Assembly: GCA_904502285.1 (NCBI GenBank)
Contig: CAJGEC010000001.1
Span: 62,001-126,000 of the forward strand
Reading direction: 5' to 3'
DNA length: 64,000 nt
DNA from: an uncultured Alistipes sp.
Lineage (GTDB): Bacteria > Bacteroidota > Bacteroidia > Bacteroidales > Rikenellaceae
Both the position numbers and the translations under genes were made by a program. Positions 52,977 through 62,206 of this stretch are shown one piece after another; within the stretch, counting starts at the first letter, position 1; each line of letters starts with the position of its first letter. The notes beneath the pieces are model-generated. The model was not told the origin of the DNA. It saw only the letters and a list, made by a program, of their open reading frames with translations, and did no database searches.

Positions 52977-54191
52977 ATGCCAAAACGAGTATTGATAGTA
53001 GCGCAGAATTTCTACCCAGAGTTCTTCAAGAGCAACGACATAGCCTCGGAATTGGTCAAAAGGGGTTATTTCGTTGATGTGCTCACGGGAATCCCCAACT
53101 ATCCCGAAGGAGAATTCTATGACGGGTATGGAATTTTTAGTCGTCGCCGAGAGGAGTATAAGGGGGCAAAGGTCTATAGAGCCTTTCAAATTCCTCGTGG
53201 CAAGCGACCTGGGGCTGTGCGACTATCATTGAACTATCTATCGTGGGCCTTTTGTTCCACATTTTGGATATTGTTCTACTTCGTTTTCAAGCATCGCTAC
53301 GACGCCATCATCGTACATCAAACCTCACCCATCACCCAGGCGTGGCCAGCCCTGCTCCTTGGGGCGTTGCGACGCACACCTATCTACACGTGGGTACTCG
53401 ACATCTGGCCCGACTCCGTGACTGGCTTCTTGTGTAAGCCAAGCAGAGTTATCGAGGCTACGCTCGGATGGTTTACTAATGTGGTGTATCGTCGCTCGAA
53501 GCGCATACTTATCAGTTCGCCAGGATTTAGAGCGTTGGTCAATCGCGACGGTGACTACGACAATAAAATTGTCGATTTCCCGAATTGGTGCGACGACATA
53601 CTCGCAATGCCGACTAAGGAGATACCCACTCTTGCGAAGGGCTTTAGGGTGATGATGGCAGGCAATATGTCCGATGCTACGGGACTGGAGGATGTTGTGG
53701 AGGTTATGAAACGTACGGCCCACAACCCCAATATTGTCTGGGTATTTGTTGGCGGAGGTAACAGAGTGGAGTGGCTCAAGCAGAGGGTCAAAGAGGAGAA
53801 TTTGGAGAGGTGTTGCGCCATTGTCGGCCGCTACCCCTTCGACTATATGGCATCCTTCTATCGTGAGGCAGATGTAATGTTTATCTCCTTGAAGCAGACA
53901 AACCTTCCACACCTCGAAGCGACAATTCCTGCCCGCCTGCAATCCTATATGTCGGCAGGAAAGCCAATCGTTGGTATGATTGGTAGTGGTGTATCACTAT
54001 TCGTCAAGACTATAGATTGTGGCATCTGCGTACCCAGTGGCGACATCGAGGGTTGTGCTTCAATGATTTTAGGGCTTGCCGAAAATAGGCCCAATCTTGA
54101 ACGCTGGGGCAACAATGCTCGAAACTACTACATCAACCATTTTACCAAGAGCCAATCTATCTCCAACCTCGAAGAGATAATTGCAGACTAA
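52977..54191 (+). CDS. Glycosyltransferase, GT4 family, WbuB-like
   Basis: The 404-residue GT-B enzyme has the WbuB-type opening (VAQNFYPEFFKSNDIASELVK), a membrane-associated hydrophobic segment near residues 88-105 and the TWVLDIWPDSV motif near 137. WbuB enzymes transfer L-FucNAc in O-antigens and often sit beside the fnl/cap genes. Its place 1 base after capG supports use of UDP-L-FucNAc here. The classic E-x7-E is modified in this subgroup (EATIPARLQSYMSAGKPIVG). Confidence 0.88.
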   Translation: MPKRVLIVAQNFYPEFFKSNDIASELVKRGYFVDVLTGIPNYPEGEFYDGYGIFSRRREEYKGAKVYRAFQIPRGKRPGAVRLSLNYLSWAFCSTFWILFYFVFKHRYDAIIVHQTSPITQAWPALLLGALRRTPIYTWVLDIWPDSVTGFLCKPSRVIEATLGWFTNVVYRRSKRILISSPGFRALVNRDGDYDNKIVDFPNWCDDILAMPTKEIPTLAKGFRVMMAGNMSDATGLEDVVEVMKRTAHNPNIVWVFVGGGNRVEWLKQRVKEENLERCCAIVGRYPFDYMASFYREADVMFISLKQTNLPHLEATIPARLQSYMSAGKPIVGMIGSGVSLFVKTIDCGICVPSGDIEGCASMILGLAENRPNLERWGNNARNYYINHFTKSQSISNLEEIIAD

Positions 54192-54203
54192 CGAACTACT
54201 ATA

Positions 54204-55310
54204 ATGGATAAGTGCAAAACCATCACTCTCGAACTTTTGCGCATAGCCCTCTCGGACTCACCAATCGAGGAGTCATCACAACTATTTGAGGGATGCAACT
54301 GGGAGAAGATAGCCCGCTACTCGGCACAACAGGGCATCACTGCCTTGGTGTGGGATGGTCTAAATAGAGTTATTCAAGAGGGTAAACTTTCTATAGAGAA
54401 CCTCCCCGATAGAGCCACTAAATTGCAGTGGGCCTTGGCCGTTGAGAGGCTTGAAAAGCGATATGCAAAGCAGGTCTCTGTAATCGAACGACTTGTATCA
54501 ATACTTGAGAAGAGTAGTATAAAGATAATGATTCTCAAGGGGTATGGTCTTAGTCTATGCTATCCAAAACCCTCACATCGTTCGTGTAGCGATATAGATA
54601 TTTGGCTATATGGTAAGCAAAAAGAGGGAGATGACCTACTACATAAAAGCCTTGGCATTACGATTGACCAGGGTAAGCACCACCACACGGTGTTCTATGT
54701 CGATGGCGTGATGGTGGAGAACCATTTCGACTTTCTAAACCTCCACGCCCACCGTTCAAGCCGAGAGATAGAGGGAGAGTTACTAAAACGTACTGAGGAG
54801 CATAGCGACGAAATAGGTATCGGCGACAGTGTGGTCTATATGCCCCCTTCAAACCTTCACGCACTCTTCCTGCTACGCCACTCTGCATCGCATTTTGCAG
54901 CTGAGAAAATTGTACTTCGCCACATTTGCGACTGGGCAATGTTCCTAAAACATAACGCCTCAAATATCGATTGGGAGTGGCTCTACGATGTTTGTCGAAC
55001 ACAGAATATGGATAGGTTCTTGGATGCGTTGAATGGGTATGCTGTAGACTACTTCAACATAGATAGTAGTCTGCTGCCAAACTTCGCTCGACGTAATGAC
55101 CTTGAGCAACGGATACTCAATGATATATTGCAACCAGAATTTTGTGAGCCTAAACCCGAAAAGGGGCTGATTCGCATCATACTTTTCAAGTATCGTCGCT
55201 GGTGGGCAAACCGCTGGAAACACCGTCTTGTCTATCGAGAGGGGCTTCTGCACAGTTTTGTCACACAGGCCTGGAGCCACATTCTAAAACCCAAAGCAAT
55301 AAAGAGTTAG
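54204..55310 (+). CDS. Nucleotidyltransferase-like protein, NTP_transf_5 family
   Basis: The 368-residue protein has the motif IMILKGYGLSLCYPKPSHR followed by CSDIDIWLYG (residues about 110-138), where the Asp-x-Asp is the metal-binding pair of the nucleotidyltransferase fold. A paired VENHFDFLNLH lies near 172. This is the family called uncharacterised nucleotidyltransferase (PF14907), often found in peptide or polysaccharide clusters next to HprK-like kinases and S26-like peptidases, which also occur in this window at 39771-41112. Its target is unknown. Confidence 0.75.
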   Translation: MDKCKTITLELLRIALSDSPIEESSQLFEGCNWEKIARYSAQQGITALVWDGLNRVIQEGKLSIENLPDRATKLQWALAVERLEKRYAKQVSVIERLVSILEKSSIKIMILKGYGLSLCYPKPSHRSCSDIDIWLYGKQKEGDDLLHKSLGITIDQGKHHHTVFYVDGVMVENHFDFLNLHAHRSSREIEGELLKRTEEHSDEIGIGDSVVYMPPSNLHALFLLRHSASHFAAEKIVLRHICDWAMFLKHNASNIDWEWLYDVCRTQNMDRFLDALNGYAVDYFNIDSSLLPNFARRNDLEQRILNDILQPEFCEPKPEKGLIRIILFKYRRWWANRWKHRLVYREGLLHSFVTQAWSHILKPKAIKS

Positions 55311-55371
55311 TTTTTCTCAATTCAAGGGAAATAAAATATAAAACCGAGCGTTTGACCTAAAAATAACTAAT

Positions 55372-56277
55372 ATGAAAGGAATCGTTTTAGCCGGAGGAAC
55401 AGGCACACGCCTATACCCCATTACCAAGGGTATCTCCAAACAGTTGATGCCGATATACGATAAACCAATGGTTTACTACCCTATTTCGGTGTTGATGTTG
55501 GCTGGCATACGTGAGATTCTCATTATATCTACTCCTCACGATCTACCTGGCTTCAAGCGTTTATTGGGCGACGGAAGCGATTACGGTGTGCGTTTTGAGT
55601 ATGCCGAGCAACCCTCTCCTGATGGCTTGGCACAAGCCTTCACCATTGGCGAGGAGTTCATCGGCAACGACAGTGTATGTCTTGTCTTGGGCGATAATAT
55701 CTTCCACGGAGCGGGTTTTACCGCTATGCTTAAGGAGGCTGTGCGTGTTGCCGAAGAGGAGGCTAAGGCCACTATCTTTGGCTACTGGGTGAGCGAACCA
55801 CAGCGCTACGGCGTGGCAGAGTTTGATGTAAATGGCAGATGTATCTCTATCGAGGAGAAGCCTAAGGAGCCTAAATCTAACTACGCAGTTGTAGGTCTCT
55901 ACTTCTATCCTAATCGTGTGGTGGATATCGCAAAGAATATCACCCCTTCGGCTCGTGGCGAGTATGAGATTACCACGGTAAACCAACGATTCTTAGAGGC
56001 TGGCGAACTTAAGGTGCAGACCCTTGGACGAGGCTTCGCGTGGCTCGATACAGGCACTCACGACTCTCTCTCTGAGGCCTCTACCTACATCGAAGTATTG
56101 GAGAAGCGCCAGGGCCTAAAGGTGGCATGTTTGGAGGGTATTGCCTATCGTCAGGGTTGGATTACAGAGGAGCGTATGCGAGAACTCGCACAGCCTATGC
56201 TCAACAATCAGTATGGCCAATATCTGCTTAAGGTAATCGATGAACTCAAGGAGAAGCACAGACCAGACTTAGAGTAG
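55372..56277 (+). CDS. rfbA: Glucose-1-phosphate thymidylyltransferase
   Basis: The 301-residue enzyme couples dTTP and glucose 1-phosphate to dTDP-glucose, the first step to dTDP-L-rhamnose. The signature GGTGTRLYPITKGISKQLMP lies at residues 8-27, with GDNIFHG near 110 and EEKPKEPKSNYAVVGLYFY near 161. The length is standard. A 60-base gap before it lacks a clear promoter, so it is probably part of the same operon. It is first of the rfbACDB set. Confidence 0.96.
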   Translation: MKGIVLAGGTGTRLYPITKGISKQLMPIYDKPMVYYPISVLMLAGIREILIISTPHDLPGFKRLLGDGSDYGVRFEYAEQPSPDGLAQAFTIGEEFIGNDSVCLVLGDNIFHGAGFTAMLKEAVRVAEEEAKATIFGYWVSEPQRYGVAEFDVNGRCISIEEKPKEPKSNYAVVGLYFYPNRVVDIAKNITPSARGEYEITTVNQRFLEAGELKVQTLGRGFAWLDTGTHDSLSEASTYIEVLEKRQGLKVACLEGIAYRQGWITEERMRELAQPMLNNQYGQYLLKVIDELKEKHRPDLE

Positions 56278-56278
56278 T

Positions 56279-56848
56279 ATGAAGATAATCAATACATCAA
56301 TTGACGGAGTTTTAATCATTGAGCCAAAGGTGTTTAGCGACGAGCGCGGATACTTCTATGAGAGTTTCAACGCCAAGCAGTTCCAAGAGGCAACTGGCAT
56401 AACGACCACCTTCGTACAAGATAATCAGAGTCTTTCTCGCTATGGTGTTTTGAGGGGTCTCCACTACCAGCTAGCACCATTTGCTCAGTCGAAACTTGTA
56501 CGTGTGGTCAAGGGTAGCGTCATCGACATTGCTGTAGATATAAGGGTTGGCTCACCCACATTCGGCAAATATGTAGCCGTAGAACTTAGCGAGGATAACC
56601 ACCGCCAACTATTTATTCCGAGGGGCTTTGCTCACGGTTTCATTACCACGAGCCAGAGCGCTATATTCCAGTATAAGTGCGACAACTACTACAACCCCGA
56701 AGCAGAGGGCGCCATTGCGTGGAACGACCCAACACTAAATATTGATTGGGTATTGCCATACCAAGATATATCTCTGTCGGCCAAAGATATGGAGCATCCT
56801 CAGTTAAACGAGGCCAAGCTCTTCGACTACAACACTCCTCTTTATTAA
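56279..56848 (+). CDS. rfbC: dTDP-4-dehydrorhamnose 3,5-epimerase
   Basis: The 189-residue cupin enzyme inverts C3 and C5 of the 4-keto intermediate. Family motifs are FSDERGYFYESFN, FVQDNQSLSRYGVLRGLHYQ (catalytic His near 64) and FIPRGFAHGF. The length is standard. It starts 1 base after rfbA, and its stop shares a base with the rfbD start (TAATG). Confidence 0.96.
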   Translation: MKIINTSIDGVLIIEPKVFSDERGYFYESFNAKQFQEATGITTTFVQDNQSLSRYGVLRGLHYQLAPFAQSKLVRVVKGSVIDIAVDIRVGSPTFGKYVAVELSEDNHRQLFIPRGFAHGFITTSQSAIFQYKCDNYYNPEAEGAIAWNDPTLNIDWVLPYQDISLSAKDMEHPQLNEAKLFDYNTPLY

Positions 56849-57741
56849 TGAAGAATATACTTATCACGGGGGCCAATGGTCAGCTTGGCAACGAAATGCG
56901 CATTGTAGCAAAGCATAGCGACCTCAATTTCATCTTCACCGACATCTCGTCAGACGAGGGTTGCGACACCCACTATCTCGACATTTGCAACAGGGAGGCC
57001 GTAATAGAATTTGTACAGAGGAATGAGGTGGATGCCATAATCAACTGCGCAGCCTATACCAACGTAGATATGGCTGAGTCCGATAAGGAGAGTTGCTATG
57101 CACTTAATGTCACTGCACCAGAGAATCTCGCTATCGCAATTCAGCAACGCGGAGGTCTCCTCATACACATATCAACGGACTACGTTTTTGGGGGTGATGA
57201 GACTCATAGGCCACTAACCGAGGATGATGAGTGCAACCCTAAGTCGATATATGGCAAGACCAAACTCCTTGGTGAGCAAGCGATACGGGCGACCAATGGC
57301 GACTATGTTATCATTCGCACGTCGTGGCTCTACTCCGAGTATGGCAAGAATTTCTGCAAAACTATGATTGCTCTGACCGAGAGCAAACCCGAAATAAGGG
57401 TGGTAAACGATCAATTAGGCACACCCACCTATGCCCTCGACTTAGCCAAGGCAATAATCGTAGTTCTAACCAACTATGATTCAACAAAACGTGGCATCTA
57501 CCACTTCTCGAACGAGGGTGCTTGTACGTGGTATGACTTTGCTATAGAGATTGCTAAATTAAACCTGAGTCAGGGGTCTATTATAAGTCCTTGTTCGAGT
57601 GATGAGTATCCGACACCTGTCCGTCGTCCCCACTATTCGGTCTTAGACAAAGGCAAAATTCGACGAGTATTCAACGTAGCGACCCCCGACTGGAGGGATT
57701 CGCTCAGTCTCTGCATAAATAATATTAAAGCATCTAAATAA
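56848..57741 (+). CDS. rfbD: dTDP-4-dehydrorhamnose reductase
   Basis: The start at 56848 gives 297 residues; the longer open frame begins inside rfbC. It is an SDR with ILITGANGQLGNE (residues 4-16), STDYVFGG near 110, YGKTKLLGEQ near 134 (Tyr-x3-Lys) and IRTSWLYSEYGKNF. It reduces the epimerised keto sugar to dTDP-L-rhamnose with NAD(P)H. It overlaps rfbC by one base and lies 1 base before rfbB. Confidence 0.95.
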   Translation: MKNILITGANGQLGNEMRIVAKHSDLNFIFTDISSDEGCDTHYLDICNREAVIEFVQRNEVDAIINCAAYTNVDMAESDKESCYALNVTAPENLAIAIQQRGGLLIHISTDYVFGGDETHRPLTEDDECNPKSIYGKTKLLGEQAIRATNGDYVIIRTSWLYSEYGKNFCKTMIALTESKPEIRVVNDQLGTPTYALDLAKAIIVVLTNYDSTKRGIYHFSNEGACTWYDFAIEIAKLNLSQGSIISPCSSDEYPTPVRRPHYSVLDKGKIRRVFNVATPDWRDSLSLCINNIKASK

Positions 57742-57742
57742 A

Positions 57743-58813
57743 ATGTCACAACGCAACATCATCATTACTGGAGGAGCTGGATTTATCGGTTCGCACGTTG
57801 TTAGACTATTTGTAAACAACTATCCGCACTACAATATTATCAATGTGGATAAACTCACGTATGCTGGTAATCTCGCCAACCTAAAGGATATAGAAGATAG
57901 ACCGAACTACAAATTTAAACGACTGGATATCTGCGACTTTGAGGATTTATATCAACTATTCCAAGATGAGAATATCGATGGGGTTATTCATCTGGCTGCC
58001 GAGAGTCACGTCGATAGGTCGATAAAGGACCCATTCACGTTCGCTAAGACCAACGTGATGGGTACACTCTCTCTGCTTCAGGCCGCAAAACTCTATTGGG
58101 AGTCACGCCCAGAGGGTTACGAGGGTAAACTCTTCTACCACATATCTACCGACGAGGTGTATGGGGCTTTAGGCTTCGACGATACTCTATTTACCGAAGA
58201 GACTAAGTACGACCCACATAGTCCATACTCTGCAAGCAAGGCCTCATCAGACCACTTCGTTCGTGCCTACCACGACACATACGGTATGCCTACAATCGTC
58301 ACTAACTGCTCGAACAACTACGGCCCATACCAATTTCCTGAGAAGTTGATACCCCTATTTATCAACAACATACGAACTCGTAAACCACTACCCGTATATG
58401 GCAATGGTGAGAATATTCGCGATTGGCTCTATGTCGAGGATCACGCTCGCGCCATAGAGACCATCTTTCACCGAGGCAAAATAGCCGACACCTACAATAT
58501 TGGAGGTTGCAACGAGTGGCGCAATATCGATCTAATAAAGGTTATCATCGCTACCGTAGATAGACTACTCGGCAACCCTGAGGGACACTCCATAGATCTT
58601 ATAACATACGTTACCGACCGTCCTGGCCACGACGCCCGCTACGCCATAGATGCCTCGAAACTACGACGAGAACTCGACTGGCAACCATCACTACAATTCG
58701 AAGAGGGCATCGAGCGCACCGTTCGCTGGTACTTGGAGAACGAGGAGTGGATGGAGAACATAATATCTAAGGAGTATATCAAATACTACGACGAGATGTA
58801 TGGAAATAGATAG
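57743..58813 (+). CDS. rfbB: dTDP-glucose 4,6-dehydratase
   Basis: The 356-residue extended SDR enzyme has GGAGFIGSHVV (residues 10-20), HLAAESHVDRSI, HISTDEVYG, YSASKASSDH (Tyr-x3-Lys) and NCSNNYGPYQFPEKLIP, all diagnostic of RfbB. It makes dTDP-4-keto-6-deoxyglucose, the intermediate for RfbC and RfbD. It is the last gene of the polysaccharide operon, with a strong terminator 26 bases after the stop. Confidence 0.97.
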   Translation: MSQRNIIITGGAGFIGSHVVRLFVNNYPHYNIINVDKLTYAGNLANLKDIEDRPNYKFKRLDICDFEDLYQLFQDENIDGVIHLAAESHVDRSIKDPFTFAKTNVMGTLSLLQAAKLYWESRPEGYEGKLFYHISTDEVYGALGFDDTLFTEETKYDPHSPYSASKASSDHFVRAYHDTYGMPTIVTNCSNNYGPYQFPEKLIPLFINNIRTRKPLPVYGNGENIRDWLYVEDHARAIETIFHRGKIADTYNIGGCNEWRNIDLIKVIIATVDRLLGNPEGHSIDLITYVTDRPGHDARYAIDASKLRRELDWQPSLQFEEGIERTVRWYLENEEWMENIISKEYIKYYDEMYGNR

Positions 58814-58839
58814 ATACTCACTAACATAGCACATAGAGA

Positions 58840-58876
58840 AATACCCTTAGGTCTAACTCCTAAGGGTATTATTTTT
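58840..58876 (+). terminator. Terminator of the polysaccharide operon
   Basis: A perfect 12-bp stem (58840-58851 with 58859-58870) has a 7-base loop and is followed by ATTTTT. The stop codon of the convergent minus-strand permease gene lies in the loop, so the hairpin also forms the end of that gene. Confidence 0.9.
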
Positions 58877-60001
58877 ACCACACTTCGCCTCTGTGACCAC
58901 TGCAACAAATAGGTAGACTATTGCGAGAACTGCGAGGGTGAAGATATCTTTTCTAACATCATAGAGTGAGACTCCTGCTGTACCAATATCTACGAAGGCA
59001 TTCACTGCACTACTACTCGGAAAGATTCGGCCTAAAAGATAGAGCCACTCTGGAAAGGCCTCCTTGGGATAGGAGACTCCAGCAAGCAAAAGAATAGGGA
59101 CAGAGCTCCACAGCAGTAGCATCAGAGGGGCTTCCCTACGTTTGAAGAGGTGCGACAACGACATCGCAAGCGATGTAACTGATACCAAATATACGAACAT
59201 AAGTATCGCAACATCTATGGTTCGACCATTATATGGAAAGCCGAACAGAGTCCACACTACACCTAATATAATAGTTAAATTAATTCCATATATTACTATA
59301 TATACCAATATCTTAGCAACAACACTCTTAATAGCGTCTCGATAGGAGTTCACCTGTAAACTAACACGCTGTTGTCGTCTACGAACACCCAACATAGCAA
59401 GGCCAATTACGAGGGTCTGCTGGATGATAACCACTACGATCGATGGCATAACGAAAGAGCCATAACCCTGTGGTGTGTTATAGAGTATATGTTTATCGAG
59501 CGAGACAGGCTGAATAACACCCATAATATCACCTCCACCAATGCTATTTGCAATGAGGCGTGAGGTTTCGATTACCGCCCCCTCGACAAGCACATCGGCT
59601 GTTGTCTGGGTCAGCACCTCCTTATAAATCAGCAGATGGCTACCATCAAGGATTACTGCTACATCGGCCTGTTCTCCCATAAGAAGAGTTCGCTCGAAGC
59701 CACGAGGTATTACCACAATGCCATACACCTTGCCTCGGTAGAATAGCTCCTTAGCCTCCTCGACAGATGTAGGCTCATAGGCTACAAAGGTATCAGGACC
59801 AGACCTTAAACCATCGACAAGAGTTCTACTCATAGAACTATGATCCTCATCAACGACGGCTATCGCGACCTCGCGCACAACCTCCTTGCCGTATGCCACA
59901 GAGTAGATAATTGTATATATCAGCATAGCGAAAACCACCAAAAGTAGAACTCCGCTATCTTTCAGAATCATACTTAACTCATCTGCTATCACACGCTTCA
60001 T
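58853..60001 (-). CDS. ABC-2 type permease (second of efflux operon)
   Basis: The ATG at 60001 gives 382 residues and is preceded by GGAG; the open frame reads back to a TTG. The plan is that of the YhhJ/YbhR group: one N-terminal helix (about 18-38), a periplasmic domain of about 130 residues, then five helices from about 175 to 370. It is the last gene of the tolC-hlyD-permease-permease operon, 16 bases after the first permease. The usual ATPase partner is not encoded in this operon. Substrate unknown, probably a small hydrophobic compound. Confidence 0.85.
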   Translation of the reverse strand: MKRVIADELSMILKDSGVLLLVVFAMLIYTIIYSVAYGKEVVREVAIAVVDEDHSSMSRTLVDGLRSGPDTFVAYEPTSVEEAKELFYRGKVYGIVVIPRGFERTLLMGEQADVAVILDGSHLLIYKEVLTQTTADVLVEGAVIETSRLIANSIGGGDIMGVIQPVSLDKHILYNTPQGYGSFVMPSIVVVIIQQTLVIGLAMLGVRRRQQRVSLQVNSYRDAIKSVVAKILVYIVIYGINLTIILGVVWTLFGFPYNGRTIDVAILMFVYLVSVTSLAMSLSHLFKRREAPLMLLLWSSVPILLLAGVSYPKEAFPEWLYLLGRIFPSSSAVNAFVDIGTAGVSLYDVRKDIFTLAVLAIVYLFVAVVTEAKCGKNNTLRS

Positions 60002-60017
60002 AATCTCCAATAATTAA

Positions 60018-61190
60018 CTACTCCATACCCCAGTACTGATCCTCTCGCACTACCCTTCCGAATCGACGCCACACAATCACTGGAGGGAGCATAAAGAGTA
60101 GAATAGCCCCTAAATCAATAATATCATAAAATTGGGGAGCTCCAACAACTGCCTGAGATATAAATACATCGCTAAAATAGGTTAAAGGAAAGGCCTTGGA
60201 TAGTAGTTGTGCCACACCATACATAGCCATCACCGGAAAGGTGATACCCGAAAAGGTAAATGCCATAACGGCATAACCGCCACCAAGCGATAGAGCCAAT
60301 CGCAAGTTCGAGGTAACTATCACAATAAAAAGAGCAATGGACTGATATGCTATTACTAACAGAGCCCCTCCCAACGATAGCATAATATAGCTGCCTGCAC
60401 AATCCATTCCCATCACCATAAATAGGATGGAGTATATGAGCTGAGTATAGAGTGTAAAAATGGTGGTTAGCGGTAGTAATTTACCCACCACAGCAGACAA
60501 AGAGGAGTCGCCAGCAACTCCGAGCCACTCCTTAGCCGTACCATATCTCAACTCCCGACCTACGGCATAGGTTGCCGAGACAACGATAAATATTACCAAC
60601 CCCATAAACATAAATATTGGGGCAAGATAGTAGCCATAATTAAGATAGGGATTTCCCACAATATTAGTATGGAGATTTATCGGCATAACATCCGCCATAG
60701 CCACCTCATACTCTACGCCCAAAGAGGATAGCTTTGAGAGTGCTACGCCCGACGAGAAGGTCTCCACCACGGTTTGTAAATCTCTCTCCACCACTCCACT
60801 TGCCGACAGATTAACTCCCGAAACATAGCACTCCACCTCGGTTGGCACACCTTCATATATCTTTCGTTCAAACCCCTTGTCTATGTAGATTATTGCCGAG
60901 GCTTTGTCTTCCAACATTAGCTGTTCGGCCTCGTCGATAGATTGTGTCTCGTGGGCGATATCAATGCCTGGAGTAGCCTCGATCATAACTACCAACTCTT
61001 GCGACATTGGGGTTTTATCTCTATCGACCAACGCCACAGGTAGGTTATCAATAGCACCTCCATAAAACATTATGGTAAAGAAGAGTAGCATCACCAACGG
61101 AAGCACAAAGACCACACTGCAATAGAGTCTATTGCGTAGCATCTCCCGAACCTCTCGCTTTACCACAGCCCATAAACCAACACCACTCAT
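60018..61190 (-). CDS. ABC-2 type permease (first of efflux operon)
   Basis: The ATG at 61190, four bases after the hlyD stop, gives 390 residues; a GTG at 61223 would overlap hlyD. It has the YbhS/YhhJ layout: a helix near residues 20-45, a periplasmic domain to about 165, then five or six helices. It is homologous in layout to the next gene, and the two should form a heterodimer. It lacks any ATPase domain. Confidence 0.85.
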   Translation of the reverse strand: MSGVGLWAVVKREVREMLRNRLYCSVVFVLPLVMLLFFTIMFYGGAIDNLPVALVDRDKTPMSQELVVMIEATPGIDIAHETQSIDEAEQLMLEDKASAIIYIDKGFERKIYEGVPTEVECYVSGVNLSASGVVERDLQTVVETFSSGVALSKLSSLGVEYEVAMADVMPINLHTNIVGNPYLNYGYYLAPIFMFMGLVIFIVVSATYAVGRELRYGTAKEWLGVAGDSSLSAVVGKLLPLTTIFTLYTQLIYSILFMVMGMDCAGSYIMLSLGGALLVIAYQSIALFIVIVTSNLRLALSLGGGYAVMAFTFSGITFPVMAMYGVAQLLSKAFPLTYFSDVFISQAVVGAPQFYDIIDLGAILLFMLPPVIVWRRFGRVVREDQYWGME

Positions 61191-61194
61191 AATA

Positions 61195-62184
61195 TCACAA
61201 CAAAGAGCGCTTAACAATAACACTCATACCAGGCAAAATAGTTACGCTATCACCATACTGACGGGCCTTAACTTCAAAGGTTCTTATGTCGAATCCTCCT
61301 CGCGCCCTCGTGGCACTCCACGTTGCAAAATCGGCTTCGGAAGCGATATAAAAGACCTCGAACTGCACATATCTATCAAGAGCAGGAATATAGCCATTAA
61401 ACCTCGACCCCACTTCCACCCCCTTGAGATGGCTCTCCTTTATATTAAACGTAGCCCACATATTGCTTAAATCGAGGATGGTTACTACGGGGTAGCCACT
61501 ACCAACAAGTTCGCCTGGCTCGGAGACGATATCCGATACTCGGCCAGATATAGGTGCATAAACACGAGCATCTCGCAGATAGGAGTTCACCTCATCTACA
61601 GCACCTTGCGCCTCTCGCACTTTAGCTGCCACAGCCTCGCGTTGCTCCTTTGTAGCGCCCTCGACAGCCATATCGTACTCCGCCTTGGCAGCATTTACCG
61701 TCGCCTGCATAGCGTTATAGTTGGCCAACGCCTCATCGTATTGCTGACGAGGCACAACACCCTTATCGTAGAGATTCTTAACCCTCAAATAGCTCTTCTC
61801 GGCAAGCTCTCTACCCGCCAGAGCCTTCTGCCACATACTCTTTAGGGCGATAATCTGTTCGCGTCTGGCGCCCATATCGACCTCCCTATTTATGGCCTCG
61901 GCAGCCGACTCCAAGGCAGAGACCTGTTCCAACTTGGCATCCAACTCAGGCGTCGATATCGTATAGAGCAACGCTCCTTGCTCCACCCAGTCGCCCTCGC
62001 TGACAAACATAGAGTCGATGCGACCAGCCAATTTCGACGATGCACGATATGTGCGACACTCCATAACGCCTTGAATAACTACCTCGTTCTTCTCTCGATT
62101 ATATCTCCAAAGAGCTGCTACAATAACAAACAACGTCACTATCGAGATTAGCGCGATTGCCGTGTTCCTAAACTTCTTGTTCAT
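61195..62184 (-). CDS. HlyD-family periplasmic adaptor protein
   Basis: The 329-residue membrane fusion protein has an N-terminal anchor helix (residues 8-28), a first half of the biotinyl-lipoyl domain (RIDSMFVSEGDWVEQGALL near 55-73), a long coiled coil with many Ala, Glu and Lys (about 80-180), the second lipoyl half (RVYAPISGRVSD near 195) and a beta-barrel end. It should link the inner-membrane permeases to the TolC-like channel. It belongs to the YbhG/EmrA-like group. Confidence 0.9.
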   Translation of the reverse strand: MNKKFRNTAIALISIVTLFVIVAALWRYNREKNEVVIQGVMECRTYRASSKLAGRIDSMFVSEGDWVEQGALLYTISTPELDAKLEQVSALESAAEAINREVDMGARREQIIALKSMWQKALAGRELAEKSYLRVKNLYDKGVVPRQQYDEALANYNAMQATVNAAKAEYDMAVEGATKEQREAVAAKVREAQGAVDEVNSYLRDARVYAPISGRVSDIVSEPGELVGSGYPVVTILDLSNMWATFNIKESHLKGVEVGSRFNGYIPALDRYVQFEVFYIASEADFATWSATRARGGFDIRTFEVKARQYGDSVTILPGMSVIVKRSLL

Positions 62185-62206
62185 ACTATTTATTCAAAGA
62201 ATTTAT

